64,000 nucleotides of DNA from Kistimonas sp964291485 (GCA_964291485.2 OZ220224.1:124001-188000); one strand, 5' to 3'; shown: positions 25,239 through 35,295, numbered from the stretch's first letter. The notes: generated by a model from the sequence alone, not told the origin. Made by a program: numbers and translations.

Positions 25239-27554
25239 TTATTGATAGGTAGCCGTCAGCTGTATGCCACTGAACGGCGTTTTGGTTTTGATCATAACGT
25301 GATAATAAGCATTGGTTTTTAGCGGACTGACGGTGATGGTTTTCTTATCCCGCCCACACTGTTCATGATACTCATAGACGCTTTCTGTTGGCCATTTTAC
25401 AGACTGAATAAATATCTCCAGATCACCCGTTCCGGTTCTGCCATCCACGGTAAACATGAGATTTTTGGCATCATGCGGTACAAGAATGTAGAAATATTTG
25501 TTTTTGTCTGAGTGGAGGCCGACCTTGGTGACGCCATTCTGTAAAACGGGGTTTTTAACATCTTTATCAACGCCAGGTCGGGCAGTATCCGGTGGGGTTG
25601 TGTCGTCTGGCTCTGGTGTTTCAGGGATGGTCTCATCCCCCTTATCAATGACGGCGTCATCGTCAGCCGGGCCATGGTCAGGGAGGTCGCTTTTTTTACT
25701 GTCCACTGTCGCCAGCCAGTTATACCAATCGTTGTCATACTGACTACCGATCTGATTCAACCAAGACTGATAGTCATCGTAACGATCGTTGCGAACAAGG
25801 GACAGCATATGCGTAACATCAGACGGATGGCGTTCAAACATGTAACGCACCGCCAAATATCCCCAACGGTAGACGCGCGTCTGGCCACTGCTGTAGGTAT
25901 TGCGGAAAATGGTGCTTAATGGATAACTTTTCTGGCGTGCATAGTTGATGGCTTCCGGGTACTCGTCGCGGTGTGAAATGTATTCACCCAGTCCTTCAAT
26001 CCACCAGATCGTATCAGCAGATGTTGACCGACCAAAACCACCGGCCATGTTGAACCTACCATCCAGGTAATGCACATATTCATGGCGCAGGTTCCAGATG
26101 TGGAATTCAGGTCGCTGCCAGTCCGCTTCATAAGCGACAAAACGTGCCTGGTTCCCGGCTTTTGTCGGATCCCCTTCAAGGTACATGCCGCCATTATCGG
26201 TACTGATGTTGAATAACAGCCCTGCGTACATTTTGTAATCCTGTGTACTGTCAAAGATGACCAGCTCAAGATCCTTGTTCTGGTCATTCGCCACAGGTTG
26301 ATTATTCGTAGCGAGTTTTTGATGGAAATACGCTTCCTGTTCTGAGAGTTGATCACAGGCCCATTGTGCCTGTGGCACGGACATGTGCTGTGCCCGGATT
26401 TTCAGGGTCTGGCTGCAAGTATGGCGGAAAGGCAGCGCAGTACGTTCAAGGTCTTGTTTAAAGTTGCAGACGCCATAATAGTCACAGTTTTGGTTGTCAA
26501 AGTAGGTTGCCATTTCGGCAGCAACTAACCAGAGAGGCTGACCTTCTTTTGACTCTTTCTGTTGATTCAAAATAGCTTTTATTTGTTCTCTGACCTTCGG
26601 CTGTAGCGTTTTGTGTTGTAGGAATCGCCCCAGTTCGCGGACGACGTTGATTAACAAGTATTCGTTATCCGTATCCAGAAGATGCTGTTTGGTGTTGTAG
26701 AAGTTATACAGTTTATCCAGTAGTGAGGGATCCTGTTCTATCGCTTCAACAAAGGCTTTAACCTGATGGCCACGGAATAGTACGGTCATGCCATTATTGA
26801 CGGCAACCGTCATGCTTCTGATGGTCTCAAAGCGCCGGTCACTATAGGAGTGTAAAAGCTGCTTTACAACGTAGATATAGCGGGCATTCTGAACGGAGCT
26901 ATCAATGAGGGTAACGGCTTCGCCCAGCACACTACCGTTTTCCTCCGATATCGTGAAAGCTTTAGAATTTGCAAAAAAAGCATCTAAAGCATGTTGAATG
27001 ACGCTATCTAGCTGCTGGTCATATTCTCCAACAGTGTCTTTCTGATAAAACTGTACGTAATATCCTGCTCTCAGATACAGGATAAGCTGTTCTATACCCT
27101 GTGAATTATTACCCGGATAGTTATATGCATATCGGTTAACGTCATAGGCTACAGTAACCATTTTTTGTTGATTGAACAGATCCCGACTAATGGAGCCTGT
27201 TACTTTAAATAGCTGATTAATACATTTCAGATCTGCTTTTCGTATAGTGTCAGTGAGTCGTTGTCCATCTAGTCGAGCTATCTCCGATGGGGAGCAGGTG
27301 GATTCTGCTGCGCCAGACATCACTGACAGTGTTGAAGCTTTCTGGTTTTCCAGCTCATCTTCAAGCTCAAGATACTTCAGTTTCCTGTGGGGATCACTGG
27401 GCGGCAGGGGACTGCCATCCAGGATTTCTTCTGACTGACGGCCATGAATCAGGCTGGTCTCAATATCGACAGATGAGGACTCGGACTCAGCAGACAATGA
27501 CAACAGATGGATTGCTGCAACGACAGGAGCAAATGACAGAACGGGGGACTTCAT
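25239..27554 (-). CDS. M9-family collagenase (secreted zinc metalloprotease) with C-terminal PPC domain
   Basis: 771 residues from MKSPVLSFAPVVAAIHLLSLSA (signal peptide; AAAGG before the ATG). An N-terminal collagenase activator-like helical region covers ~90-420. The catalytic gluzincin domain has the zinc motif HEYVH at residues 491-495 (26070-26084), followed by the third ligand region IWWIEGLGEYIS. A linker rich in Asp/Pro/Glu (GPADDDAVIDKGDETIPETPEPDDTT) leads to a C-terminal ~90-residue pre-peptidase C-terminal (PPC) domain for collagen or cell-surface binding. Such enzymes (Vibrio/Clostridium type) digest native collagen, consistent with life on or in an animal. No dedicated secretion genes nearby, so type II export is assumed. 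Confidence 0.88.
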   Translation of the reverse strand: MKSPVLSFAPVVAAIHLLSLSAESESSSVDIETSLIHGRQSEEILDGSPLPPSDPHRKLKYLELEDELENQKASTLSVMSGAAESTCSPSEIARLDGQRLTDTIRKADLKCINQLFKVTGSISRDLFNQQKMVTVAYDVNRYAYNYPGNNSQGIEQLILYLRAGYYVQFYQKDTVGEYDQQLDSVIQHALDAFFANSKAFTISEENGSVLGEAVTLIDSSVQNARYIYVVKQLLHSYSDRRFETIRSMTVAVNNGMTVLFRGHQVKAFVEAIEQDPSLLDKLYNFYNTKQHLLDTDNEYLLINVVRELGRFLQHKTLQPKVREQIKAILNQQKESKEGQPLWLVAAEMATYFDNQNCDYYGVCNFKQDLERTALPFRHTCSQTLKIRAQHMSVPQAQWACDQLSEQEAYFHQKLATNNQPVANDQNKDLELVIFDSTQDYKMYAGLLFNISTDNGGMYLEGDPTKAGNQARFVAYEADWQRPEFHIWNLRHEYVHYLDGRFNMAGGFGRSTSADTIWWIEGLGEYISHRDEYPEAINYARQKSYPLSTIFRNTYSSGQTRVYRWGYLAVRYMFERHPSDVTHMLSLVRNDRYDDYQSWLNQIGSQYDNDWYNWLATVDSKKSDLPDHGPADDDAVIDKGDETIPETPEPDDTTPPDTARPGVDKDVKNPVLQNGVTKVGLHSDKNKYFYILVPHDAKNLMFTVDGRTGTGDLEIFIQSVKWPTESVYEYHEQCGRDKKTITVSPLKTNAYYHVMIKTKTPFSGIQLTATYQ

Positions 27555-28057
27555 ACGACTAACCTTTTGCCGGTATGGCAGGTTTCTAGCAATCTCTTTC
27601 AGGCCATGATTCGACGTTAGAAATGACAAGCAAGAACAGGTTTACGGCAGTACTGTTTCGCTTTAATTTGTGGTGTGATGATGAGATAAGAACAGGTAAC
27701 CCGATTACACGGGAATACCAAACAAAGGCCTGAGATTACTCTTTGGTTTTTGATAATACTCTATGCGACTTTATCAATAGATAAGTTGGGCATTAACACC
27801 GCTTTTTTGTACTGAAGAACTTTTTAAATTGTTTCCATAAGCCCACCTCGCTATAAAAACAACCGTAAGCCAAAAGTAGACTATGGAATCGGAAGATCAA
27901 GTTTGAATAGTTCGTTTTTTTGGAGCGATTGGGCGTTATTCATTACGTTGCTTCGCGGCTATTCGCAAATAGCCTTTCACTTTTCTGCGCATATTAGCCA
28001 AGCCTGCAATACATTTGATGTCGTTCGGGTATCACAGGCTTGGGGAGCGAAATCGGT
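27555..28057. other. Interval between collagenase and a small membrane protein gene
   Basis: About 500 bases without a credible gene. Contains GGCTATT-CGCA-AATAGCC (27957-27974), a hairpin with a T-rich + strand tail, and an AAGCCTG/CAGGCTT inverted repeat (28000-28041) just beyond the end of the next gene. The collagenase promoter should lie in 27555-27800 but I see no clear -35/-10 pair. Confidence 0.4.
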
Positions 28058-28465
28058 TCACGATTGGGAGTCTGTTTTTTCATTCCACCAGACCGCCAGT
28101 GCCAGACAGGCCAGGCCAAAGTTCAGCGTCATGGCAACAAAGCTGCCGACCTTAGCGGAAAAAAACGAAGGTACGAAGGGAATCACAGAAACAGACAGGA
28201 ATGTTACCAGCGCCGAAGCGAAAGCTGCAAAGTTAGGCAACGCCCAAGGGGACTGACGCCACAGACCGATAATCGTCACCAGCCACCAGACCAGCGCCGT
28301 CAATCCGATGGCGACGCCCGCACTTTCACCATCCCAATGGCCTTCGCTAAACAGTCTTGTGAGTGGCTGCCAGCGAACCGCAAAAATAAATAACCAGTAA
28401 TTGCATAGCAGGTTGATGATGAGCAGGAGAGCAAGGGGACGATAGAGTTTCATGAGAGGTTGCAT
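28058..28465 (-). CDS. Small integral membrane protein, function unknown
   Basis: 135 residues with four clear hydrophobic helices (LALLLIINLLCNYWLFIF, VAIGLTALVWWLVTIIGLW, FAAFASALVTFLSVSVIPFV, VAMTLNFGLACLALAVWW), resembling DoxX- or DUF-type four-helix bundle proteins, but I cannot name the family. ATG at 28465 or 28453; neither has a strong ribosome binding site. Divergent from the DeoR regulator about 200 bases away, which could control it. Confidence 0.6.
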   Translation of the reverse strand: MQPLMKLYRPLALLLIINLLCNYWLFIFAVRWQPLTRLFSEGHWDGESAGVAIGLTALVWWLVTIIGLWRQSPWALPNFAAFASALVTFLSVSVIPFVPSFFSAKVGSFVAMTLNFGLACLALAVWWNEKTDSQS

Positions 28466-28666
28466 TTCAATCGGCTAGTGGCGTGATGATAACGGTTTAC
28501 AGGTTTTCCATACAGGCAGTTGCTGAGGGAGCAATCATAGATACCATGCCGTTTGTCGTATTTTGAACATCACCGGGTTTGATTTTGTGTAGATGCTCGG
28601 CATTCACGGACAGGAAAGTCTGTACATTGCGAGTAGACTAAAGTGTTTTAGCCGTCATGATCGGTC

Positions 28667-29470
28667 TTGTCACCTGAGCCTGAAGACAAACGAATAGGTA
28701 GTCCATTGTTAGCGATTGAACGACGCGAGCGCATTCTCAGTTATCTCCGTCAGCATGAATATGCCAATGTTGAAACACTGGCAGGTATTCTTGATGTTTC
28801 CAGTATGACCATACGACGGGATCTCAGTAAGCTGGAAGAACAGGGAATGATACGTCGTACCCATGGTGGGGCGACAATCGGTCAGTTCATCAATACGCAG
28901 CCGCACAGCGAAGAAAGCAAGAGCCGCTGTCCGGAAGAAAAGCATGCCATTGCCAGTTATGCGGCATCGCTAGTTTCCGATGGTCAGTCCATCCTTTTGG
29001 ATGCCGGTACAACCTGCATGGAAATTGCGCGACAGCTGGTGGACCGTCGAATTCGGGTGGTGACGACCGACCTTGCCCAGGCGCTTTTCCTGTGTCGCTA
29101 CCGAAACATTGAAGTGCATGTTGCTGGCGGACAGGTGGATGAACGCACCCAGTCCAGCCTGGGTGGGAATGTTCAGCACTTCCTGGATGATTTGAATGTT
29201 GAATTGGCGTTTATTGGCTGTACGTCATGGGACCTGCAACGTGGTGTGACAACGCCGACAGAAGATCGAGCGGAACTGAAACGCAAGATGTTTGAAAGGG
29301 CGGGCACCCGGATTCTGGTCGCTGACAGCGAGAAATATGGGCGTTATTCATTCCACCGGATTATGGGACTGGAGAGGTTTGATCTGGTAGTGACAGACAG
29401 CCATTTACCAGATCATAGTCATGAAACCCTAACCAAGGCTGAGATTAATCTCCATCTTGTGCCTGCATAA
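28667..29470 (+). CDS. DeoR-family transcriptional regulator
   Basis: 267 residues. N-terminal winged helix (IERRERILSYLRQHEYANVETLAGILDVSSMTIRRDLSKLEEQGMIRRTHGGA) is typical of DeoR. The C-terminal sugar-phosphate isomerase-like sensor (ILLDAGTTCMEIARQL, VVTTDLAQALFL, FIGCTSWDLQRGVTTPTEDRAELKR, VADSEKYG) usually binds a phosphosugar. No in-frame ATG precedes the helix-turn-helix, so the start is non-ATG; TTG at 28667 gives the length used here, and another TTG lies at ~28706. No sugar operon is adjacent, so its target is unknown; the membrane protein gene on the other strand is a candidate. Confidence 0.88.
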   Translation: MSPEPEDKRIGSPLLAIERRERILSYLRQHEYANVETLAGILDVSSMTIRRDLSKLEEQGMIRRTHGGATIGQFINTQPHSEESKSRCPEEKHAIASYAASLVSDGQSILLDAGTTCMEIARQLVDRRIRVVTTDLAQALFLCRYRNIEVHVAGGQVDERTQSSLGGNVQHFLDDLNVELAFIGCTSWDLQRGVTTPTEDRAELKRKMFERAGTRILVADSEKYGRYSFHRIMGLERFDLVVTDSHLPDHSHETLTKAEINLHLVPA

Positions 29471-29516
29471 GACTGAATCGCATTGGTATAGAGAAACCTA
29501 TATCAATGTGATTCGT

Positions 29517-32453
29517 TTAAGCTCGTGGTGCCTGAAGCATTCTCAGGATTTTATTCACTTCAGCTTCTAGGTCTTCATCAGGAGAGTCAGTCAGTTTAGT
29601 GAGTTGTTCTGCATAAAATTTGGCACGATCTTCTCCAATATGTTTATGACGGTCCACTATCTCACTTGCAAGGTCATCAGCCAGCTCTTGTAAGGAATCG
29701 TAGAAATCGGCTCCTGCGAGTTTATCGAGAATTTCATTTGTTAGATGTGTTCTTTTACCTTCAATTTTTGCATGCATTTCAGCCATAAGACCCGTCTTGG
29801 GCATCGTTGGCGCTTTTTTGGGGAGGGGATCTGGTTCATGGGTTCTGTTCGAATCAGGACGCGACGCCGGTTCGTTACCCTTAACTGGTGGCGTCTTGGG
29901 CTCAGGCTGTGAGACAAGCTTTTCTACTTGATCTGGGTTTGTATATTTTTTTGATTGGGCTGCCCCTTTGGCTTGTAGTTCTTGCAAGAAGTTGGCTCTC
30001 TGGGTATCCACTTCAGGTATTGTCTGAGTATTCTCTTGGGTGTTCCCGGTAAGAGGCTGTTTCGTACTTTCTGTCACTGATGCGATTTCAACTGTAACGT
30101 CAGGAACCGGCGGTGGCGGTGTTGTTGTATCAGTTGTCAATTCAGGAACCAGCGGTGTTGGATCATCAGGTATGGCTGCTTCCACTTCATCTTTGCTAAC
30201 AGTATTGTCAGCTCTGTTATCGTCAGTTTTGGTGTTCTGGCGTTTCTTACGTTCTGCTATTTTTACCTGTGATGCAGCTTCCAAACCACTAGGGCGCTTA
30301 CTTTCCTGATCGCTATTTGCGCTGTTTCCATGCAGTCCTTCTGAGTCAATATCGGGTATCGAAGTTTGTGAGGATACCGTCAGAGAAGGCGCTACAGGAT
30401 CGATGGGGGCTGGTGATACTCTGCCTTGTTCCTGAGTCTGTAGTGTACTGCCAACCTCTGTTGGCTGGGTAACTGATGAACTAGCTGGTGTTTTGCGTTG
30501 GGTTTTTGCATTCGTTAGCTGTTGGTAACTTGCGTGGACGGGGGCTAGCTTGTGTTCTAATTCCTTGCGGATGTTCTCATCAAATTTATACTTTTTAGTC
30601 TTATTAGGATCAAAGTGCAGCATCTCATGGTAAATGCCGTTTAACTGTTGGACTATAGCCTGCCCTTGCTCGCCAAAATGCTTGTTCTTGGAGAGCATGT
30701 TTAGAAGATCATTAATGTTCGTTCGAACCTGAATAATATCCTGAGCAATAGAGGCTAATGTTTCTTCGTTTTCAGGTTTTCGGTATTCAGGTTTCTCTCG
30801 TGTAAGCTCCAGCTCTATCCAAAAGCCCAGATTTTTGATGACTGTATTAAAATCTGCCTGCCAGCGTAAGCCGCCTTGGGATGTTCTTCTGAGTACTTCA
30901 AGCGTTGGATGAATATGATCCCTGAGGTCAAGTTTCATTTTTTCAGCCCAGTGTGAATCATCCATATGGTAGCTCTTGCCGGGAGGACCCATTTTTATAT
31001 TACGTTTTTCCTGAATGTCGTCGACACTGTCGTCATCAATGTGAAGGTGTTCTGGTGGGGGTAGATCGTCGAGTTGATATTGGTATTCCAGAAGATCCAG
31101 GGCACTTTCATCAAGGACTCTTCTATTATCAAACTGCTTAATGATTGGTTCCATATATACTGACATGTTGTCAGAGGATGGATGCTTTGCCAGTTTATGC
31201 AATTGTTTTTTTACAGCTGTTTTTGTGGCGTTCTTATTGCCTTTAAGTTGTTTCAACTCATTACGCAGTATTGTTAGTTGTCGAGTTGCCTCTATATCAT
31301 GTGGTTCTTTTTCTATTGTTTTTATCTGTTCTTCTATTTCTGCAATGTCTCTATATTGTTTAGGCAGTTCTCTCATAGTTTTTATTATTTCAAGGGCTAT
31401 GGACGCAACGGCTTTCCTTGTTTCAGCCTTTTCGCCGTATCGGTCTTCTTTTGCTTCAACGCTGTTATTGCCTCTTGCACTAGCAACATCCAGAATAGGC
31501 ACAAAACGCTGGTTAAAAAGGAATTCTATTTGGCTATCAACTTTCTGGGCTTTTTCAGCGTCTTGAATATCATACACGTTGTTAATTTTCTCATGATAAT
31601 CTCTTAAACAAGCATCTGCCATTTTGCAAAGTGTTTTTCCTTTCTCTGTTTTTGTATGGAAAAATGAGTGATCCAAAGAATCGATTGCAAATACCAGTCT
31701 GTGTATTTGATGGAGTTTATCCTCGGCAGCACGCAGACGTTCAGCTGTTGTCGCATTTGCCGGAGCTTGAAGCCTGGAAAGTGCTTTGGTTTCATGTTTA
31801 CAGACATTCTTGGCTTTCTTTTGCAGTTTTTTTGCCAGTATTGCTCGCTGTTTTGAGGTCATTAACTGTGTGCTGGGCTCTGTTCCCAGAGTCATCTTTA
31901 TGGCTGCTAGCGACTGAGCGGTATTGGCAGCCTCAATGGTTTTTTTGGCTACATCATAAGCCATATCCTGAGTAACCGTTTCAAATTTTTGCTGCCCAAT
32001 GATCTGGTATTCATCTACTCGGTAGCTGCAAGACTTTTCTTTGAATGTTTCAAGTTCCTGTGCATAACTTATCCTTTTATCCTCAAAGCTTCTAATTGTT
32101 TCCATGGCCTCTTGAAGAGGGTTTGCTTGATTTTGTAGAGGGACGATGCAATAGGAGGATTCTCGGGGTACTTCGAATTGTATGGATGCCATTCCTTTCG
32201 CTATTTCTGATGGATTGGCTTTATCTTTAAGCGCTGTAGTAAACTCAGTGGTCATTCGTGTTTCAATATCGACCTTTTGGGTATATGTTCTTTTCTCGGT
32301 CTCACTTTTCCATAATCCAAGTTTGACCATTTCTCGTGCCTTGGTGGCAACTACACTATGAGATTTCCACCCTTTGGTTCCTATCTGCATACCTGGTTTG
32401 TATTCGTAGGGTTTCGGAAATGAACCGCTATTCCTTGTGATTTTACTGGGCAT
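29517..32453 (-). CDS. Large AT-rich coiled-coil protein with proline-rich and WH2-like segments; candidate effector
   Basis: 978 residues, no signal peptide, not a recognised family. Residues ~1-680 are predicted largely helical and charged. Then a low-complexity Pro/Thr/Ser/Glu-rich region (~690-815) contains PPPPVPDV at ~779. Two short segments resemble actin-binding WH2 motifs: RANFLQELQAKGAAQSKKYT at ~819-838 and GLMAEMHAKIEGKR at ~888-901. The last ~80 residues are helical. Proline-rich plus tandem WH2 elements is the plan of VopL/VopF-type actin nucleators, but similarity is weak and this is inference. The ATG has TGAGGA upstream. Composition is much more AT-rich than the neighbours, suggesting acquisition; a 320-base AT-rich region precedes it. 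Confidence 0.6.
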   Translation of the reverse strand: MPSKITRNSGSFPKPYEYKPGMQIGTKGWKSHSVVATKAREMVKLGLWKSETEKRTYTQKVDIETRMTTEFTTALKDKANPSEIAKGMASIQFEVPRESSYCIVPLQNQANPLQEAMETIRSFEDKRISYAQELETFKEKSCSYRVDEYQIIGQQKFETVTQDMAYDVAKKTIEAANTAQSLAAIKMTLGTEPSTQLMTSKQRAILAKKLQKKAKNVCKHETKALSRLQAPANATTAERLRAAEDKLHQIHRLVFAIDSLDHSFFHTKTEKGKTLCKMADACLRDYHEKINNVYDIQDAEKAQKVDSQIEFLFNQRFVPILDVASARGNNSVEAKEDRYGEKAETRKAVASIALEIIKTMRELPKQYRDIAEIEEQIKTIEKEPHDIEATRQLTILRNELKQLKGNKNATKTAVKKQLHKLAKHPSSDNMSVYMEPIIKQFDNRRVLDESALDLLEYQYQLDDLPPPEHLHIDDDSVDDIQEKRNIKMGPPGKSYHMDDSHWAEKMKLDLRDHIHPTLEVLRRTSQGGLRWQADFNTVIKNLGFWIELELTREKPEYRKPENEETLASIAQDIIQVRTNINDLLNMLSKNKHFGEQGQAIVQQLNGIYHEMLHFDPNKTKKYKFDENIRKELEHKLAPVHASYQQLTNAKTQRKTPASSSVTQPTEVGSTLQTQEQGRVSPAPIDPVAPSLTVSSQTSIPDIDSEGLHGNSANSDQESKRPSGLEAASQVKIAERKKRQNTKTDDNRADNTVSKDEVEAAIPDDPTPLVPELTTDTTTPPPPVPDVTVEIASVTESTKQPLTGNTQENTQTIPEVDTQRANFLQELQAKGAAQSKKYTNPDQVEKLVSQPEPKTPPVKGNEPASRPDSNRTHEPDPLPKKAPTMPKTGLMAEMHAKIEGKRTHLTNEILDKLAGADFYDSLQELADDLASEIVDRHKHIGEDRAKFYAEQLTKLTDSPDEDLEAEVNKILRMLQAPRA

Positions 32454-32773
32454 GCTTTTTTCCTCATTAAATTCTTAATAATGGGTGGTGTTTTTATATT
32501 GATTTTTATTTTGTTTTTTGAAATATGGTTTTTGGTGTCGTGCTTATTTTTTGGCTACATATAATTATAAGCAGCTGAGTGCTTGTTTTTCTCAAATATC
32601 ATAATTTGAATGCTTGTTTTTAGAAGATTTTTTTGTTTTTGTAAGTGTGATTCTATATTTGAATATCTTGGAATAAATGCTTTGTTGTATATCTCGAAAA
32701 GGGTAGTTGGAGCTTGAAATGGACGTATTTAAGTAGAGGCTGCCTAATGCTTTTCTGGCAGCCTCATGTTTAG
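32454..32773. other. AT-rich intergenic region with a mscS 3' hairpin
   Basis: About 280 bases of very AT-rich, T-rich + strand sequence that must hold the promoter of the 978-residue gene and is a likely H-NS target (inference). At 32736-32765 a perfect 9-bp stem GAGGCTGCC/GGCAGCCTC with a 12-base loop follows the mscS stop; it is probably the end of the mscS transcript, although no U run follows. Confidence 0.45.
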
Positions 32774-33607
32774 TTATGCTGCTTTTTCAATATGTACGTC
32801 CATTTGTGGAAATGGAATCTCAATACCAGCTTCATCCAGCGCAATTTTGATATTTTCATGCAGGTCAAAGTACACATCCCAGTAATCTCCGGTCTTCACC
32901 CAGGGACGTACGACGAAATTTACAGAGGAATCTGCCAAAGCGCTGACGCCAATGGTGGCTGCAGGCTCTTTCAGTAGACGACTTTCTTTCTCCAGTACGC
33001 TTTGCAGTACTGCCTTGGTTTGTGCCAGATCCGCCTTGTAGCTGACACCAATCACCAGATCGACCCGGCGGGTGCCGGTACGGGAATAGTTGATGATATT
33101 GCCACTAAGAATATTGGCATTGGGAATAACAACCATTTTGTTATCAGGCGTCATCAGCACAGTGGTGAAGATCTGAACGGATTCCACGGTGCCGGAAGTG
33201 CCTGCTGCTTCCACATATTCACCGGTCTTAAGTGGACGGAACAGGATTAGCAGGACGCCGGAGGCAAAGTTGGACAGGGATCCCTGCAGCGCCAAGCCAA
33301 TGGCGAGGCCGGCGGCACCGATGATGGCGACGAACGAGGCAGTCTGGACACCAATCCGTCCGAGTGCGGCGATGCCCACGAAGGTCAGGATGGCGTAGTG
33401 GGTGATATTGCCGCAGAAACGGGTGATGGTGACATCGACCCGGCGCTTTTCCATGACACGAACCATGGTGCTGCTGATCATTTTGGCAGCGATATAACCC
33501 ACCAGAAGAATCAGCAGCGCCGCCGCCAGGTTAATAATGTACTGCAGTAGTATCGCGTCGTTGCGGGCGACCCAGTCACTGGCCTGATTAACAATATCCG
33601 CGCTCAT
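32774..33607 (-). CDS. mscS: Small-conductance mechanosensitive channel MscS
   Basis: Releases solutes on hypo-osmotic shock; heptamer in the inner membrane. 277 residues from MSADIVNQAS (ATG at 33607 with GAGGTTT; the longer start is TTG). Three membrane helices, the third being the Gly/Ala-rich pore helix AIIGAAGLAIGLALQGSLSNFASGVLLILFRP, then the beta domain (GEYVEAAGTSGTVESVQIFTT, VVIPNANILSGNIINYS) and alpha/beta C-terminal domain ending in FPQMDVHIEKAA. Size and motifs match E. coli MscS. Single gene on the - strand. Confidence 0.93.
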   Translation of the reverse strand: MSADIVNQASDWVARNDAILLQYIINLAAALLILLVGYIAAKMISSTMVRVMEKRRVDVTITRFCGNITHYAILTFVGIAALGRIGVQTASFVAIIGAAGLAIGLALQGSLSNFASGVLLILFRPLKTGEYVEAAGTSGTVESVQIFTTVLMTPDNKMVVIPNANILSGNIINYSRTGTRRVDLVIGVSYKADLAQTKAVLQSVLEKESRLLKEPAATIGVSALADSSVNFVVRPWVKTGDYWDVYFDLHENIKIALDEAGIEIPFPQMDVHIEKAA

Positions 33608-33665
33608 TCGCAAACCTCATTGGTTAAATAGACGTTTGCGGTAGTATAGTTTCGATCTTATTTCT

Positions 33666-35126
33666 TCAAAGTTGCTTTGCGTCAGTATCTTCCGCAGCCT
33701 CTGCCTCAAGTTGGGCATCTTCCATCATGTAAGCACGGGATGAACAGAACGGTGTTAGTGGCATGGCCGGTTCGATCACCGCTTCTTCCTCTTTCCGTTC
33801 GTGGCAGACTTTCAGCTGATGCACCCGTTTGGCGGCCAGCAGGAAGCCGGCAATACCAAACAAAATGCTGCCAACGGCCTGGCCGATCAAAACACCTTCG
33901 GCCCCGAAGGTGTTTCCACCAAAGATTACAAACGGAATGGTACCAATGGTCGCTTTACCCGCATTCAGTAATGTCGCCCAATAGCTGCGATTCAGGTTAT
34001 TAAACGACGCATTGGCAATAAATAGCGCGCCATTAAACGCAAAACTCATGGCGATCCAGGGACAGAACAGGGCAAACAGTTCCGCGGAATCGCCCCGTAA
34101 GCCAAACACATAGATCAGTGGATCGCGCAGCAGCCAGAGAATCAGGGACACAACCAGGCTGTAGAGGGCTGCAAACGTAAGGGCGTCGAACAGGGTTCGG
34201 TGAACCCGGTCGAAACGCTGGGCACCAAAGTTCTGGCCAATGATCGGGCCGACAGCGCCGGAGATGGCAAACAGCAGACAGAATGCCACAGGAATAATAC
34301 GTCCGATGACCGCAAAACCGGCTACATAGTCAGTCCCAAAGTTAGCGATAAATCGGGTGACAAAGGCATTGCCAAATGGTGTAGCGATATTGGCCAGAAT
34401 CGCAGGCAGGGCAATAACAGCGATGGGCTTAAGATTGCACTGGAAATCCTGCCAGCGCGGGCGTGCCATTAAACCGTGGTGGTAAATCATGCCATAGGCC
34501 GCAATCACAAAAATGCTGATACGCGCCACCACTGAAGCGGCCGCTGCGCCTTCAATGCCCATGTTAAGGCCAAATATAAACAGGGGATCCAGAATGGCAT
34601 TGACGATGCCACCGGTAAGTGTGGCCAGCATGGCGCGTTTGGCGTCACCGGTGGCGCGCAGTGCTGCGCTGGCCGCCATAGCCATGGCCAGAATAGGGGC
34701 ACTGGGCATCAGAATACACAGATAATCGGCAGCTTTATCGGCGACCAGCCCTTTGGCGCCTATCAAGGACAGCAGTGACTCTACATTGGACACCATGAGC
34801 ATTGAGATCAGCGACCCGATGATCAGGGAGAACAGCATGGCGCTGGCGCCAAAACGACGGGCGCCAGCCATATCTCGTGCGCCCAGTGAGCGGGACACTA
34901 GTGCGCCCATGGCAATCGAGGCACCAATCGATACCGAGGTATTGAAAAATACCAGTGAGCCGGCAAAACCGACAGCTGCCGCCAGCTCCGCATGCCCCAG
35001 CAGGCTGATGAAATACATATCCAGCAGATCGACCAGGAATAGAGCCATCAGCCCGATTGCACTGGTAGACGACATGACAACGATATGGCGCATTAGCCCG
35101 CCATGGACGAATCGGGCGTCAGACAT
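33666..35126 (-). CDS. MATE family efflux transporter
   Basis: 486 residues, twelve membrane helices in two homologous bundles. Typical MATE features: MALFLVDLLDMYFISLLGHAELAAAVGFAG in helix 1-2, SIAMGALVSRSLGARD, and in the second half AFVTRFIANFGTDYVAGFAVIGRIIPVAFCLLFAISGAVGPIIGQNFGAQ. Exchanges sodium or protons for cationic drugs and similar compounds. A polar 35-residue tail is unusual but plausible. Lies 60 bases downstream of the mscS start on the same strand and divergent from the mgtE-like gene; no regulator adjacent. Confidence 0.9.
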   Translation of the reverse strand: MSDARFVHGGLMRHIVVMSSTSAIGLMALFLVDLLDMYFISLLGHAELAAAVGFAGSLVFFNTSVSIGASIAMGALVSRSLGARDMAGARRFGASAMLFSLIIGSLISMLMVSNVESLLSLIGAKGLVADKAADYLCILMPSAPILAMAMAASAALRATGDAKRAMLATLTGGIVNAILDPLFIFGLNMGIEGAAAASVVARISIFVIAAYGMIYHHGLMARPRWQDFQCNLKPIAVIALPAILANIATPFGNAFVTRFIANFGTDYVAGFAVIGRIIPVAFCLLFAISGAVGPIIGQNFGAQRFDRVHRTLFDALTFAALYSLVVSLILWLLRDPLIYVFGLRGDSAELFALFCPWIAMSFAFNGALFIANASFNNLNRSYWATLLNAGKATIGTIPFVIFGGNTFGAEGVLIGQAVGSILFGIAGFLLAAKRVHQLKVCHERKEEEAVIEPAMPLTPFCSSRAYMMEDAQLEAEAAEDTDAKQL

Positions 35127-35295
35127 AAAAGGATTCCGGCATGAGGCAGAGCCCTAAGCATGCTCTTTCCAGCAATAACTTCAACTGCTCTGTTGTCGTG
35201 TTCACGAACCGTTCAGTTAAGAAGGCTTACAATGCGCCGCGGATTGCCATGGACGGCGTCTGCGATCTTTATTGAGCAAAAATAAGGAAACACCC

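Noticed and set aside
27903..28256. 117-codon + strand ORF overlapping the small membrane protein gene
   Set aside because: The - strand frame has four clean hydrophobic helices; the + strand frame has no ribosome binding site or known motif.
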